In this document: piece by piece, positions 37,331-45,479 of the stretch
How positions within the stretch are numbered: the stretch's first letter is position 1
How the letters are laid out: the number at the start of each line of letters is the position of its first letter
DNA from: Hyphomicrobiales bacterium
GTDB lineage: Bacteria > Pseudomonadota > Alphaproteobacteria > Rhizobiales > Rhizobiaceae
NCBI GenBank assembly: GCA_021775455.1
Contig: JAJFHU010000008.1
Span: 1-64,000 of the forward strand
Length of the DNA: 64,000 nt
Direction of reading: 5' to 3'
The notes under the pieces: model-generated
Databases searched by the model: none
Told to the model about the DNA's origin: nothing
Seen by the model: only the letters and a program-made list of their open reading frames with translations
Position numbers and translations under genes: made by a program

Positions 37331-38134
37331 CTATCGCCCCTTGAATACCGGCTCGCGTTTTTCAACGAACGCTGCCACACCTTCCTTCGCGTCTTCGGAC
37401 TTTAACATTGCTTTATAAGTCGGAAGATCATCGCTGCGCATAGTCGCAAATGCTTGCTCAAGGGGTAAGTGCTCGATTGCACGAAGTAGTTCTTTGACTG
37501 TCTGCAATGCCAGCGGTGCTGCTTTTGCCAACTGATCAGCCCAGGTTCGCGCTTCATTCATCAGGTCTGCATAAGGAACAATTTTGTTGATCAAGCCGTA
37601 GCGTGCCGCCTCTTCCGCACTCATGCGCCGTCCGAGTAGAAACAATTCCATCGCAATGTTGTACGGGATGCGTCGTGGCAGTCGCTGGATTGCACCGGCA
37701 TCCGGCACCATTCCAAGCGGCATTTCGGGAAGCCCGAATTCTACGTGGTCTGCAGCAATCAGCAAATCGCATCCGAGCGCAAGTTCAAATCCACCACCAA
37801 TTACCAGGCCATTCAATGCTGCGATGACTGGCTTGTTGAGATTCCAGTTTTCGGTTAATCCGGCAAAACCGCCGTCTCCATAGTCCGCATCTTCCCACCA
37901 GTTATCGAGTTGGGTTTCGCCCGAATTCAAGGCCTTTAGATCCCACCCAGCGGAAAAGATACGATCCCCTTCTGCGGTGAGTATTCCTACGCGCAGCTCC
38001 GGATCATCGCGAAGTTGAGCGAAGGCAGTACCAAGTTGCTGACTCATCTCAGTGTCAATGGCATTAACCTTCGGTTTGTTGAGTTTGACCTCAAGCACAT
38101 GTCCGTTACGGACGACCTCAACAAAATCACTCAT
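37331..38134 (-). CDS. caiD: Carnitinyl-CoA dehydratase/crotonobetainyl-CoA hydratase
   Basis: A 267-residue crotonase-family enzyme that closely follows E. coli CaiD across its length: RNGHVLEVKLNKPKVNAID, IFSAGWDLKAL, GGFAGLTENWNLNKPVIAALNG, GGGFELALGCDLL, GLPEMPLGMVPDAG and the C-terminal SEDAKEGVAAFVEKREPVFKGR pattern. The Glu in GGGFELA and that in GLPEMPLG correspond to the acid/base residues. It interconverts crotonobetainyl-CoA and carnitinyl-CoA. It is the first gene of the operon, 2 bp before the dehydrogenase. Confidence 0.92.
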   Translation of the reverse strand: MSDFVEVVRNGHVLEVKLNKPKVNAIDTEMSQQLGTAFAQLRDDPELRVGILTAEGDRIFSAGWDLKALNSGETQLDNWWEDADYGDGGFAGLTENWNLNKPVIAALNGLVIGGGFELALGCDLLIAADHVEFGLPEMPLGMVPDAGAIQRLPRRIPYNIAMELFLLGRRMSAEEAARYGLINKIVPYADLMNEARTWADQLAKAAPLALQTVKELLRAIEHLPLEQAFATMRSDDLPTYKAMLKSEDAKEGVAAFVEKREPVFKGR

Positions 38135-38237
38135 GGAACCTCTCCCGGCGTTTCAAATTCCGTAAAGTCTAGAGAGGCGGTATTGCGAAAATTGTAGATT
38201 TTTCGACGGCGAAACCGGGTTAAATTGGTTCCAGTTG

Positions 38238-38567
38238 TTACTTTTTCGTCGGTTCTCTTAGCGAATCTACCTTGCGGTTCGTCCATAGAAAATAGATGTT
38301 GCGGGTATATATAAACAAACCCATTCCCTGACCAAGGATAAACACCGGGTCCACGCGGTGAATGGCGTAGATCAGCAACATCAGACCACCGCAAAACGAA
38401 AAATACCAAAATGCTTCAGGCACTATGGATGCGCGAGCGCGTTCGCTCGCAATCCACTGTATGAGAAAGCGCATGGTAAACATCAACTGCGCGCCAAAAC
38501 CCACTGCGAGCCATAACAGTTCGCCAGTCGTGATCGATTGCCACCATTCTTGTAGTGCTAGTATCAT
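38238..38567 (-). CDS. Lipid-A-disaccharide synthase N-terminal-domain (LAB_N) protein
   Basis: A 109-residue membrane protein of three or four hydrophobic segments that matches the LAB_N family, once seen as an N-terminal domain of LpxB-type proteins. Landmarks are GFGAQLMFTMRFLIQWIASER, PEAFWYFSFCGGLMLLIYA and GMGLFIYTRNIYFLW. In many proteobacteria this gene accompanies a GT2 and a GT39-type glycosyltransferase, as here, suggesting an undecaprenyl-linked sugar carrier role. It follows the GT2 gene by 9 bp. Confidence 0.9.
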   Translation of the reverse strand: MILALQEWWQSITTGELLWLAVGFGAQLMFTMRFLIQWIASERARASIVPEAFWYFSFCGGLMLLIYAIHRVDPVFILGQGMGLFIYTRNIYFLWTNRKVDSLREPTKK

Positions 38568-38576
38568 GGTGCGGAT

Positions 38577-39293
38577 TTACTCTTCTGTAGTTCTTGGTGC
38601 AACTGTTCTCTTACGCAACCAACTAACACCAAACAAGTCATAAAGACCCCAAATTGCTCGCTGAATATTATTGTATTTTGATTTCCCAGCCAGCCTCGGG
38701 CGGTCGTTAACAGGCCTGAATTCTGTTTTGAGACCATAGCTTTGAAAAAACGCAGGAAGGTATCTGTGGTATCCGTTAAAAAACGGAAGCAATAAGGCGG
38801 TTTCGCGCCAATACACTTTGGTTCCGCAACCCGTATCCGGGCAATTGTCCTTGAGCACAAAATCGCGAATTGCATTGGCGGACTTTGATGCAAGCCGTTT
38901 TGAACCGGTGTCGCGGCGTTTCGTGCGAACGCCACCGACCAAAGCAGGACCATCCCCACCAGGTTTGCCAAGCACATCCAGCAGTTTGGGAATGTCTGCC
39001 GGATCATTTTGCCCATCGCCATCGAGTTGGGCAATTACGTTAAATTTTGCAGCCAGAATTCCCGTGCGCATGGCGGCACTTTGGCCGGCATTTGTTCGGT
39101 GCTGAACAAGGCGGAGATTCTTGTGACTGGTCTTTAAGGCAGTCACTTCCGAGACGGTACCGTCGGTTGAACAGTCGTCCACGACAATTAGTTCACCCAA
39201 GATCTTATTGGGAATGTTTTCATAACATTCCTCAATCAGACGGCCGATATTACCTTCTTCGTTACAGGCGGGAATAACCAGTGAAACTTTCAT
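38577..39293 (-). CDS. Family 2 glycosyltransferase (dolichol-phosphate-mannose synthase type)
   Basis: A 238-residue GT2 enzyme started at the ATG giving MKVSLVIPACNEEGNIG. It has the nucleotide-sugar-binding ELIVVDDCSTDGT and the DxD-like AQLDGDGQNDPADIP. Such enzymes load a sugar onto a polyprenyl phosphate for use by GT-C transferases. It is followed by the LAB_N gene and is divergent from the GT39 gene, implying one envelope glycosylation pathway. Confidence 0.9.
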   Translation of the reverse strand: MKVSLVIPACNEEGNIGRLIEECYENIPNKILGELIVVDDCSTDGTVSEVTALKTSHKNLRLVQHRTNAGQSAAMRTGILAAKFNVIAQLDGDGQNDPADIPKLLDVLGKPGGDGPALVGGVRTKRRDTGSKRLASKSANAIRDFVLKDNCPDTGCGTKVYWRETALLLPFFNGYHRYLPAFFQSYGLKTEFRPVNDRPRLAGKSKYNNIQRAIWGLYDLFGVSWLRKRTVAPRTTEE

Positions 39294-39415
39294 GATGGCT
39301 TTATCCAACTTGACTTGCAGCGGCGTTGATCCCATACACGCGGCAAATTGGCAAGCAGAGGTTTGCAACAACGTAAATCAACGCAAGATTACGATTGCCG
39401 GAAGCAAAACTGACC

Positions 39416-40876
39416 ATGATCAAGTTTCCCACAGAAGAAAACGCCTCTAGATATTTGTACTTGGTTTTGGGTGCGATTTTGTGTCTGCGCGTTATTTCCC
39501 TGTGGTTCAACAATTCAGAATTGTTCTTTGATGAAGCGCAATACTGGTTTTGGGCGCAGGATCCAGCATTTGGATATTTTTCCAAACCACCTGTACTGGC
39601 TTGGATAATCGGTATCTTCACTTCTGTTTGCGGCTCAGACAGCTCGTTTTGCATCCGCCTGTTCTCTCCGTTTGTTCACACTGTAACGGCGATTTTCATT
39701 TTCAGGACGACCCGAATACTGTTTGACAGCAAGACAGGTTTTTGGGCAGCAGTTCTGTTTATAACCCTACCGGGCATCTCCTTTTCATCCACCATTGCTT
39801 CAACTGATGTTCCGTTACTGATGTTTTGGTCAATCGCGCTTTACGCCTATGTGCAATTGTGGCAGCGCGGCGGTATGGGTTGGGGGCTTTTGTTCGGCAT
39901 CGCCCTTGGTGCAGGCCTGATGTCGAAATACGCCATGATGTATTTTATCGGTTGTGTATTTATCCATGCCCTTATTGAACGGAACAGAAGGCATCCGCTT
40001 TTCAAGCTGGAATTCTGGATTGGGCTAATAGTCGGCGCGGCAATTCTCGTTCCGAATATTTTGTGGAACATGCAAAACGGCTTTGTTACCGTATCGCATA
40101 CTGGCGACAATATTAGCTGGTCAGGATTTGATCTGAATTTCAAAGGAGTACTCGAGTTTTTCGGATCACAGTTCGGCGTATTCGGCCCGCTCCTGTTTGG
40201 CATGTTCCTTGCGACACTGTGGAAAATGCGGACTGACAGTATTTCGGCAGCTCACAGAATGATGGTTGCATTCAGTGTTCCAATTTTGCTGGTGATTGTC
40301 TTTCAGGCGCTGATGAGCAAAGCCTATGCAAACTGGGCCGCTGCAACCTACGTTGCAGGGTGCATTCTGGTCGCCGAAATCATGATTAACCGAATTCCTG
40401 GATTTTGGGTGAAGATTTCAACGGCCATTCATTTTTTGGTATTTTGTGTTGTCTCGATTGCAGTTTGTTTCGCAGCTCCGGGGCAACTCGTTTTATCTGA
40501 TGGAAGCCAGTTATTCGAGCGCACGCAGGGCGGAAGCATGATTGGTGAAGCAGTTGCTGATCAATTGAATGAATATGAATATCGTGTGGTGTTGACGGAC
40601 GGGCGAAAGTTTTCAGCATTGTTGAACTATTATTTGCGTGACCATGTTGAGGTCATGACCGCATGGCGCGTCGGGGATGTACCGAATGATCATTATCAGC
40701 TGGTTCAACCATATCAGGATTTTGGTCTGACTCCGGCACTGTTTGTGAGTTCAAAAGAAATTACCCACGTTCTTGCAGATAAATTTGAGAAGGTCGTTTT
40801 TGTTGGCCTGCGAAACATAAGTGCCGGTGAAAATCGTGAGCTTTATCTCTACAGGCTGGATGGATACAGGCAATGA
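39416..40876 (+). CDS. GT-C family glycosyltransferase (GT39/ArnT-like)
   Basis: About 486 residues with ten or more hydrophobic helices in the first 370 residues and a soluble C-terminal part. The first extracytoplasmic loop has the GT-C acidic signature LFFDEAQYWFWAQDPAFGY, followed by FSKPPVLAWIIG, typical of ArnT/RgtA-type enzymes that move sugars from polyprenyl phosphate to lipid A or other envelope glycans. The ATG giving MIKFPTEE is preferred over a TTG seven codons earlier. It overlaps the PAP2 gene by 4 bp. Confidence 0.9.
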   Translation: MIKFPTEENASRYLYLVLGAILCLRVISLWFNNSELFFDEAQYWFWAQDPAFGYFSKPPVLAWIIGIFTSVCGSDSSFCIRLFSPFVHTVTAIFIFRTTRILFDSKTGFWAAVLFITLPGISFSSTIASTDVPLLMFWSIALYAYVQLWQRGGMGWGLLFGIALGAGLMSKYAMMYFIGCVFIHALIERNRRHPLFKLEFWIGLIVGAAILVPNILWNMQNGFVTVSHTGDNISWSGFDLNFKGVLEFFGSQFGVFGPLLFGMFLATLWKMRTDSISAAHRMMVAFSVPILLVIVFQALMSKAYANWAAATYVAGCILVAEIMINRIPGFWVKISTAIHFLVFCVVSIAVCFAAPGQLVLSDGSQLFERTQGGSMIGEAVADQLNEYEYRVVLTDGRKFSALLNYYLRDHVEVMTAWRVGDVPNDHYQLVQPYQDFGLTPALFVSSKEITHVLADKFEKVVFVGLRNISAGENRELYLYRLDGYRQ

Positions 40877-41625
40877 CGCCGGGCGTCGGCAAGAATGTCT
40901 ACTGGGAGTCCGGAATGGCCACACCCAGGGAAACCTTTATCTTGTCGCTTTGTTCGATTGGCCTGTTGTTGGCATGTTTTCTCGTCGTTGTTGCCAATCC
41001 CAGGCTTGATATCCTCATTACGGAGCATTTTTATCTTGGCGATGGCAAATTTTATGCATCAAGCAGCGATAGTATCCCAATTGTTCGCAAGATATTTCTT
41101 AGGGGATTTACGGCCCTTTACATCCTCGTAATTGTAGCGGGGATATTCGCATATTCGAAGAAACGTACAGTATTGAAACTTGCCTGGCACAATTGGGCGT
41201 ATATTGGGTTGTGTGGAATCCTGGGGCCGACTCTTTTGACCAATGTCATACTAAAGGGCAATTGGGGCAGAGCTCGGCCACGCGATATCTCCGATTTTGG
41301 TGGTGGTATGGAATTTACCCAATTTTGGGTTTGGGCAGATCAGTGCAAAGATAATTGTTCGTTTGTAAGTGGTGAGGTATCAACAGCGGCAATGGTACTG
41401 ATAAGCTTGGCGATGGTGAGTTCCCACGGGCGTTACTGGTTATTGGCTGGTTCTGTAATTGCCATGCTTGCAAACGGATATCTTAGAGTGTCCGCAGGCG
41501 CACATTTTTCATCAGATTCTGTTTTGACTTTACCGCTTATGATGTTGGTTGCATGCGGAGTGTATTGGATCTGTTATTTGCGGAAAGTCTCGCTGTTTTC
41601 ACGTTTTGAAGCGAAATTAAACTAA
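40873..41625 (+). CDS. PAP2-family membrane phosphatase
   Basis: A 250-residue, multi-span PAP2 phosphatase. The motif KGNWGRARP matches K-x6-RP, and RVSAGAHFSSD matches R-x5-H-x3-D. The middle motif normally written PSGH appears as FVSGEVS, with Glu where the first catalytic His would be. Coupled by 4 bp to the GT39 gene, it may remove phosphate from lipid A or recycle polyprenyl pyrophosphate. The Glu variant could alter activity. Confidence 0.85.
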   Translation: MTPGVGKNVYWESGMATPRETFILSLCSIGLLLACFLVVVANPRLDILITEHFYLGDGKFYASSSDSIPIVRKIFLRGFTALYILVIVAGIFAYSKKRTVLKLAWHNWAYIGLCGILGPTLLTNVILKGNWGRARPRDISDFGGGMEFTQFWVWADQCKDNCSFVSGEVSTAAMVLISLAMVSSHGRYWLLAGSVIAMLANGYLRVSAGAHFSSDSVLTLPLMMLVACGVYWICYLRKVSLFSRFEAKLN

Positions 41626-41627
41626 CC

Positions 41628-41663
41628 AGGGTCAGGACCCATTAATTAATGAGTCCTGACCCT
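41628..41663. terminator. Near-perfect 36-bp palindrome between convergent genes
   Basis: An 11-bp stem AGGGTCAGGAC (41628-41638) with GTCCTGACCCT (41653-41663) continues inward through one mismatch into an ATTAAT core, so almost the whole 36 bp is self-complementary. It lies between the convergent PAP2 and LuxR genes and reaches the LuxR stop codon. It probably terminates both transcripts, although it lacks a T-tract and may be a dispersed repeat. Confidence 0.7.
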
Positions 41664-42390
41664 AGAGATAGCCTGCGCGTAGCAACTTGGCTACGGCATG
41701 CGTGGTATTTACAGCATTGAGTTTGGTTCTTGCGGAACTGAGATGCATTCGTACGGTTCGCTCGCCAAGATGAATTTTTCTTGCAACTGCTTCCATAGTC
41801 AATCCCTCAGCTATCCATTGAAGACATGTTCGCTCCATTACCGTGATTTCATAACAATCTATCGGATTTGCATGGCAACCATTCAGTTTGCTGCTGCAAT
41901 CGTGAACCACATATGACAAGAACAAAAGCTCTTTTTCAATGTCAGGCGACGCTTCAAGCCATTCACGGTTATTCATATCGCTTGTGACTGTTACCATTGC
42001 AGACAAACCGCTGGGGCCATGCACGGGAATAGTCATTCCATTTTTGCCGACTCCATACTTTTCAGCTTCTTCATACAGAAGTTTTACCCGATTGCTACGC
42101 CGTGGAATGTTTGACCAATTAATCGGTAGAATTGATCCCTGACTAAGATGAATTGCCGGATCGATCGCTGCGTAAGAATTATTTTGATAATGTTGCAGCC
42201 AATTTTTCGGCATGGTGTTCAAAAACAATGAATTGCCGTGTGTAGTGGTGCCCACATTTCCGCTTCGGTAAGCCAGGTGTTTCAAGCCCAGCTTCTTACA
42301 ATAATCTGAAAATCGCCGGGTTAATTCAATGTTATTGCGACTGGATGATAACGATCGAATTATATCGGTACAAAGACTCCGACTTGCCAT
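41662..42390 (-). CDS. LuxR-type quorum-sensing regulator (solo in this window)
   Basis: A 242-residue regulator with an N-terminal autoinducer-binding domain (about 15-165) and a C-terminal LuxR helix-turn-helix (about 175-240: ERTCLQWIAEGLTMEAVARKIHLGERTVRMHLSSARTKL). Acyl-homoserine-lactone pocket residues are recognisable: Trp and Tyr in PKNWLQHYQNNSYAAIDP, Asp-Pro there, Trp in PINWSNI, and Gly in the GVGKNGMTIPVHGP region. No luxI-type synthase is in the window. The ATG follows GGGAGGG, and the 280-bp upstream stretch is very AT-rich. Confidence 0.9.
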   Translation of the reverse strand: MASRSLCTDIIRSLSSSRNNIELTRRFSDYCKKLGLKHLAYRSGNVGTTTHGNSLFLNTMPKNWLQHYQNNSYAAIDPAIHLSQGSILPINWSNIPRRSNRVKLLYEEAEKYGVGKNGMTIPVHGPSGLSAMVTVTSDMNNREWLEASPDIEKELLFLSYVVHDCSSKLNGCHANPIDCYEITVMERTCLQWIAEGLTMEAVARKIHLGERTVRMHLSSARTKLNAVNTTHAVAKLLRAGYL

Positions 42391-42670
42391 GTGACCCTCC
42401 CACGGTTAATCACAATCAAGATGAAGTACACATAATACAAATTAAATTGTACTAATTATGTCATTATGTAATCAAAAATATTTATATATTGTTACATTCC
42501 GAATTAAGTAAAATTTATTGTTGAGTAATATTATTAATCACATAAAAAACTTGTATTCAACATATGATCAAAAATTCTAAATTAGAGATATTTCATTGGC
42601 GTAAATAAAATTGAATAATTTTTGTGTTTACTTTGGATCACTGTGCCCGAAAACCAATAACAGAAAAAAA

Positions 42671-44137
42671 TTAAGCGGTTACGGACTTTATTTTACGGGC
42701 GATTATTGCAACACCATCCTCTATCCTTTCTTCCGAAATAGAAGAATAAGCTATTCGGAAGAAATTCTTCGGCGCCCCATTTGCGCCAAAGAATGGCGAG
42801 CCCGGCTCAATCAGGACGCTTTCGAATTCCAGATCGATCGCCAACTGATCAGAATCGAGATTTTTCGGTCCTTCTATCCAAAAACTGGTTCCGCCAAAAT
42901 GCGCAGCTGATGATTTAAACAGCCCATGTTTTTCAAGGGCGCTCGCCATTGTTTGCCGCCGTTCCGCAAAATGCCGCTTCAATTTCCTCATTTGTGCGCT
43001 GTAGTGGCCAAGTGCCATGAAGTAGGCGGCGGTGCGCTGACTGTGGCCCGGCGGATGTCGAAACATCAAGTGTCGAAGCTTGCGCGCCTGTTGAATCAAG
43101 CTGCGGGATGCCCCCATGTATCCGAGGCGAAGACCCGGAAACAGGGACTTTGAAAAACTGCCGACATAGATGACGCGCCCATTTTCATCTAGTGTCTTCA
43201 AGGCGGGAAGCGGGGAATCCAGAAAATTCATCTCGAATTCATAATCGTCTTCAACAATTATGAAATCGTGTTTCTCAGCGAGAACCAAAAGTGCCTTGCG
43301 CCTCTCAATGGGCATGGTTGCTGTGGTCGGGCATTGGTGACTGGGTGTGATGAACAGGCAGTCGCAGTCTTTCAACACTGACTCATCCGGGATTAAACCG
43401 TGTTCGTCTACCGGCAGAGAAACAATTCGGGAAGTGCGTTGTGCCAAGATATTCCGAAGATCCGGATAGCAGGGTTCTTCGATAACAACCTTGCTTTCAT
43501 CGCAGATAAGTAGGGTCGCAATCAGATAGAGGGCATTTTGAGCGCCGAGAGTAACCAGCACGTTCTCCTGGTCCAGGTAAATTCCCCGTTGGGGGAGGCT
43601 GTGACTGGCTATGTAATTTACCAACAGCGGGTCGTCGTGAATGCTGAAATCTCCTGCAAGTGCACCAAAATCCTTGGCGCCCAGTGCTTGGCGTGCACAA
43701 TCGCGCCATTCAGAATGGCTAAACAGGTCAAAATCAGCCTGACCGTAAGAAAAAGGGTATTTGTATTCTCGCCAATTGAGTGGCTTGTTTACCAGCTTCA
43801 ATCCGTCACCGTTGTAGAGCAATCTGCTGGTCCAATCGAACTTTTCCACGGATTCGCGTGCTTCATCCAAGTTTGGCGGATGGGCTGGTGCGTCTTCGTT
43901 GACCACGTAACCTGATCGCGGTTTGGCGGACAGATAGCCATCATCCGCGAGTGCCTGATAAGCCAGAGTTACCGTGTTGCGGGCAATCTTCAGGTGTTTT
44001 GCCAAAGCCCTGCTGGATGGAAGGCGCTCATTTGGTTGGAGAGCACGGCTTAAAATTGCATTCACAACCTTTTCCCTTAGCTGAGCCTGAAGACTTGCCG
44101 GAAGGTTGGGATCGAGTTGGAACAGAATCTCTTTCAT
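42671..44137 (-). CDS. MocR-type GntR/aminotransferase regulator
   Basis: A 488-residue fusion. Residues 1-80 form a GntR winged helix (RLPSSRALAKHLKIARNTVTLAYQALADDGYL) and the rest is a class I aminotransferase-like domain with the PLP lysine in YVGSFSKSLFPGLRLGY. MocR proteins sense PLP or amino-compound adducts and usually regulate the divergent gene. Here that is the ureohydrolase at 44413, 275 bp away. The start is the ATG giving MKEILFQLDPN; a longer frame upstream lacks similarity. Confidence 0.9.
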   Translation of the reverse strand: MKEILFQLDPNLPASLQAQLREKVVNAILSRALQPNERLPSSRALAKHLKIARNTVTLAYQALADDGYLSAKPRSGYVVNEDAPAHPPNLDEARESVEKFDWTSRLLYNGDGLKLVNKPLNWREYKYPFSYGQADFDLFSHSEWRDCARQALGAKDFGALAGDFSIHDDPLLVNYIASHSLPQRGIYLDQENVLVTLGAQNALYLIATLLICDESKVVIEEPCYPDLRNILAQRTSRIVSLPVDEHGLIPDESVLKDCDCLFITPSHQCPTTATMPIERRKALLVLAEKHDFIIVEDDYEFEMNFLDSPLPALKTLDENGRVIYVGSFSKSLFPGLRLGYMGASRSLIQQARKLRHLMFRHPPGHSQRTAAYFMALGHYSAQMRKLKRHFAERRQTMASALEKHGLFKSSAAHFGGTSFWIEGPKNLDSDQLAIDLEFESVLIEPGSPFFGANGAPKNFFRIAYSSISEERIEDGVAIIARKIKSVTA

Positions 44138-44412
44138 AGCAATATTGGAACCATTCAAGAAGCAAATTGGCGCTATCGTGTTACTAAGAACAGAATCTAT
44201 TTTTTGCAAGGAAATTCGGTTGATTATCACTTCCAGGCGAGATCAGTTGAAAAAATTTGTGTCAGTGCTTTGCGGCGGGCTCAAACCAAATTATTCGCCT
44301 TAATGGCAATGATGAATTGCCTCGCCGAAGCGCACAAGATAATGCTGCGTACAGGTTTTTAGTAGCAATCAGTATGCTTCAATGTGCAGAACTCAAACCA
44401 GAAAGATAAAAA

Positions 44413-45387
44413 ATGTCAGATAAGAGATATCAACCTGTTTCGGGTTTTGATCTTCCTCGGTTCGCAGGCGTTCCCACGTTCATGCGCCTCCCTTTTGCAG
44501 AAGAAGGTAGCGACCTCTATAAGGAGACAGAAATAGGCTTGGTCGGAATCCCGTGGGATGGGGGAACAACAAATCGCCCGGGAGCTCGACATGGTCCAAG
44601 ACAAGTTCGTGATCTGTCGACGATGATCCGTACGGTTCACCCAGCCACCAAGACAAAACCCTACGAACTTTGTAATTGTGCAGACCTTGGTGACGTTTCA
44701 CCAAATCCGGCAGGTCTGGAAGACACGCTCGAACGCGTAACCAAATTCTATACGCGCCTTCGCGAGGACGGCATTGTTCCGCTTTCGGTAGGCGGAGACC
44801 ATTTGACCACATTGCCGGTTTTACGCGGATTGAGTGGTGGCAAAGGCCTCTCCATGATTCACTATGATGCGCACACTGATTTGTTTGAAGGATATTTTGG
44901 AGGCACCATGTATACCCATGGCACTCCATTCAGGCGCGCTATCGAAGAAGGAATTCTTGATCCGAGTCGGGTTGTGCAGATCGGTATTCGAGGAACGATG
45001 TATGATGGTGAAGACATCGAATGGGGTCGCGCCCATGGCGTTACGATAATTGACATCGATGAAGCACGTGAACGCGGGCATGTTGATGTTATGAAGCAGG
45101 CTCGTGAGATTGTTGGCGATACCGAAACCTACGTAAGCTTTGATATTGATTTTATCGATCCTGCATTTGCTCCAGGTACTGGTACGCCGGAAATTGGAGG
45201 GCCGGATACCTGGACCGCCCAGCAGTATGTTCGCGGCTTGGCTGGAGTAAATGTAATCGGGGCGGACGTGGTGGAAATATCTCCGCCATTTGATCAATCT
45301 GGAAATACAGCATGGGTAGGTGCCTCAATATTGTTTGAATTACTCTGCATTATGGCTGAAGCACACACTGCACGAAGCAAGGCATAA
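44413..45387 (+). CDS. Agmatinase/guanidino-acid ureohydrolase
   Basis: A 324-residue manganese ureohydrolase of the arginase/agmatinase superfamily. Metal ligands are in VGGDHLTTLP (His), HYDAHTDLFEG (Asp, His, Asp) and SFDIDFIDPAFAPGTGTPE (Asp, Asp). Members release urea from agmatine, guanidinobutyrate, guanidinopropionate or related compounds; THGTPFRRA in the substrate loop does not settle the substrate. It is divergent from the MocR gene, which probably controls it, and is followed by a taurine-type binding protein. Confidence 0.92.
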   Translation: MSDKRYQPVSGFDLPRFAGVPTFMRLPFAEEGSDLYKETEIGLVGIPWDGGTTNRPGARHGPRQVRDLSTMIRTVHPATKTKPYELCNCADLGDVSPNPAGLEDTLERVTKFYTRLREDGIVPLSVGGDHLTTLPVLRGLSGGKGLSMIHYDAHTDLFEGYFGGTMYTHGTPFRRAIEEGILDPSRVVQIGIRGTMYDGEDIEWGRAHGVTIIDIDEARERGHVDVMKQAREIVGDTETYVSFDIDFIDPAFAPGTGTPEIGGPDTWTAQQYVRGLAGVNVIGADVVEISPPFDQSGNTAWVGASILFELLCIMAEAHTARSKA

Positions 45388-45479
45388 TGTAATAGGTATA
45401 ATGAGAAATGAATCAGGGGCAGCAAATTGGCAACTTTTTCAATCTTTAGTTGAACCACAGATAATTTGGAGCACATTGG

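Noticed and set aside
33330-38134. CntA/B-type carnitine monooxygenase route to trimethylamine
   Set aside because: No Rieske oxygenase or reductase gene is present; the enzymes seen fit the dehydrogenase/BKACE route.
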